Assembly (NCBI GenBank): GCA_003509305.1
Contig: DOMU01000034.1
Location: 1 to 10,416 of the forward strand
Source of the DNA: Desulfobulbaceae bacterium
GTDB taxonomy: Bacteria; Desulfobacterota; Desulfobulbia; Desulfobulbales; Desulfocapsaceae
Direction: 5' to 3'
Length of the DNA stretch: 10,416 nt
The notes beneath the pieces were generated by a model that was not told the origin of the DNA, made no database searches, and saw only the letters and a list, made by a program, of their open reading frames with translations. Shown one piece after another: positions 9,812 through 10,416 of this stretch; the first letter of the stretch is position 1; every line of letters begins with the position of its first letter. The position numbers and the translations under genes are program-made.

Positions 9812-10282
9812 TTAAAATTCCATACTGGATTGCGGATTGCGGATTGCGGCCCGAATTGTCGTCAGCGAAATCAGCAGGGTGAGAAAATAAAATTTGGCAT
9901 CACCTTGTGCTAAAATGGTCAGCGTGATAGTAAGCGCCGCCAGAAAAGAAGCGAATCTATTTTCGCGCCGTAAAGCAATCAGATTGAGAGCGAAGACGCT
10001 GGCCAGGAACAAGCCGCCGCCCAGCATGAGTGAATAGGTCGCTGGATGGTATGAGCCATTATAAATGGCGCTGTATGGTCCTGCCGGAAAGATAAATTGC
10101 TCGCCGAACACCAAGCCTTGAGCGACGGCTTCGTTCGTTGCCCAGCACCATGAAGGATCGGCTTTGGCGTTTGGTATCCATGAGGCGAAGGGGGCCAGTT
10201 GCGGGGCGAGCAATAAAAAGAAGATGACGGCCAGGGCGAAAGCCGTCAACGCGGATTCTCCGTTCAATCGTAAATGTTTCAT
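9812..10282 (-). CDS. Same membrane protein gene, N-terminal fragment (frame-broken)
   Basis: 156 residues from the ATG at 10282. It has a charged start, a first membrane helix at about 10-32, then an extracytoplasmic-looking loop ADPSWCWATNEAVAQGLVFG with FIFPAGPYSAIYNGSYHPATY (62-83). This resembles the first loop of GT-C-like integral glycosyltransferases, where acidic residues bind lipid-linked sugar donors (inference). Further helices lie at about 84-104, 111-126 and 131-147. After residue 146 the frame enters the heptamer tract and ends in RNPQSSMEF with a TAA, in the middle of what should be a membrane helix region. Deleting two heptamers or adding one carries the frame directly into the downstream ORF. 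The reading frame is open upstream to the window edge (GTG at 10405), but that stretch is not protein-like; the ATG at 10282 immediately before the first helix is preferred. No Shine-Dalgarno is seen; the leader is A-rich. Confidence 0.65.
   Translation of the reverse strand: MKHLRLNGESALTAFALAVIFFLLLAPQLAPFASWIPNAKADPSWCWATNEAVAQGLVFGEQFIFPAGPYSAIYNGSYHPATYSLMLGGGLFLASVFALNLIALRRENRFASFLAALTITLTILAQGDAKFYFLTLLISLTTIRAAIRNPQSSMEF
9827..9849 (+). repeat. Tandem heptamer CGGATTG (about 3.3 copies) at a coding frame break
   Basis: A perfect period-7 tract of 23 bases: GGATTG, then CGGATTG twice, then CGG. On the coding (-) strand the unit reads CAATCCG. Because 7 is 1 modulo 3, each unit gained or lost moves the frame. 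Upstream codons fall at 9802 and downstream codons at 9800, so adding one unit or removing two joins them. The one-unit join reads TTIRAAIQYGILTYSWMGLA, a smooth membrane-protein sequence. No other copy of this tandem unit was noticed in the window. Confidence 0.9.
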
Positions 10283-10350
10283 TGTGTTTATTTTTATTTG
10301 GGAATGAGTTGGATTGTAACCATATATTGCAGCCAGATTTGTTGATGTTT

Positions 10351-10416
10351 TTACGGTTTCTCTTCCTTCCAGCGCTGGCAGCGGGCGATAAACCCGTCCG
10401 CCCACTCCGGCGCGCC
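10351..10416 (-). CDS. Possible 3' end of an unidentified upstream gene (partial)
   Basis: From the window edge, the - strand frame reads 21 sense codons (GAPEWADGFIARCQRWKEEK, then P) and stops with TAA at 10353-10351. Composition is protein-like (two Trp, amphipathic spacing, charged end) and resembles C-terminal ends of glycosyltransferases, but it is far too short to assign. It ends 68 bases before the membrane protein start at 10282, a spacing that fits one operon. The competing frame through this stretch is the open upstream extension of the membrane protein ORF. Confidence 0.4.
   Translation of the reverse strand, partial: GAPEWADGFIARCQRWKEEKP

Overview
The window reads as bacterial chromosome from a Gram-negative organism. 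YidC has a large extracytoplasmic P1 domain before its insertase core, an ElbB-type protein is present, and the order yidC-jag-mnmE is the familiar block seen near the replication origin of many Proteobacteria and Desulfobacterota. Protein style (YidC with Lys at the groove position, a Jag-N/KH/R3H protein, PPK1 with a basic tail) would suit a Desulfuromonadales-like or other Desulfobacterota organism. That placement is an impression, not a demonstrated assignment. Codon use is GC-leaning, and the right-hand membrane-protein region looks more AT-rich.

Left third (1-3721, + strand): the 3' part of yidC (membrane protein insertase), jag/khpB (RNA-binding KH-R3H protein) and mnmE (tRNA wobble-uridine modification GTPase). 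They are closely spaced (34 and 26 bp gaps) and probably co-transcribed. A roughly 108 bp gap with two candidate extended -10 promoter elements then leads into ppk1 (polyphosphate kinase, 3830-6049).

Middle (6035-7785): a RluA-family pseudouridine synthase on the - strand meets ppk1 tail to tail with a 15 bp overlap. It is separated by a divergent spacer from elbB (class I glutamine amidotransferase-like/ES1 family, + strand), which has a strong Shine-Dalgarno and a six-codon mini-ORF just upstream.

Right third (7863-10416, - strand): a polytopic membrane protein gene that looks like an envelope-glycan enzyme of the GT-C type, with a long extracytoplasmic C-terminal region. It is split into two overlapping-frame pieces at a tandem heptamer, CGGATTG on the + strand (about 3.3 copies, 9827-9849). 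The two frames join perfectly if the tract holds one or four units instead of three, so the gene is either phase-variable or recently broken by heptamer expansion. At the window edge lies what may be the last 21 codons of a further - strand gene.

Four of the five complete + strand or - strand housekeeping genes (jag, mnmE, ppk1, rluA-family) act in RNA processing or stress metabolism, with no sign of mobile elements, CRISPR, tRNA or rRNA. The one observation that stands out is the heptamer-disrupted membrane gene. I found no evidence of a new multi-gene system.
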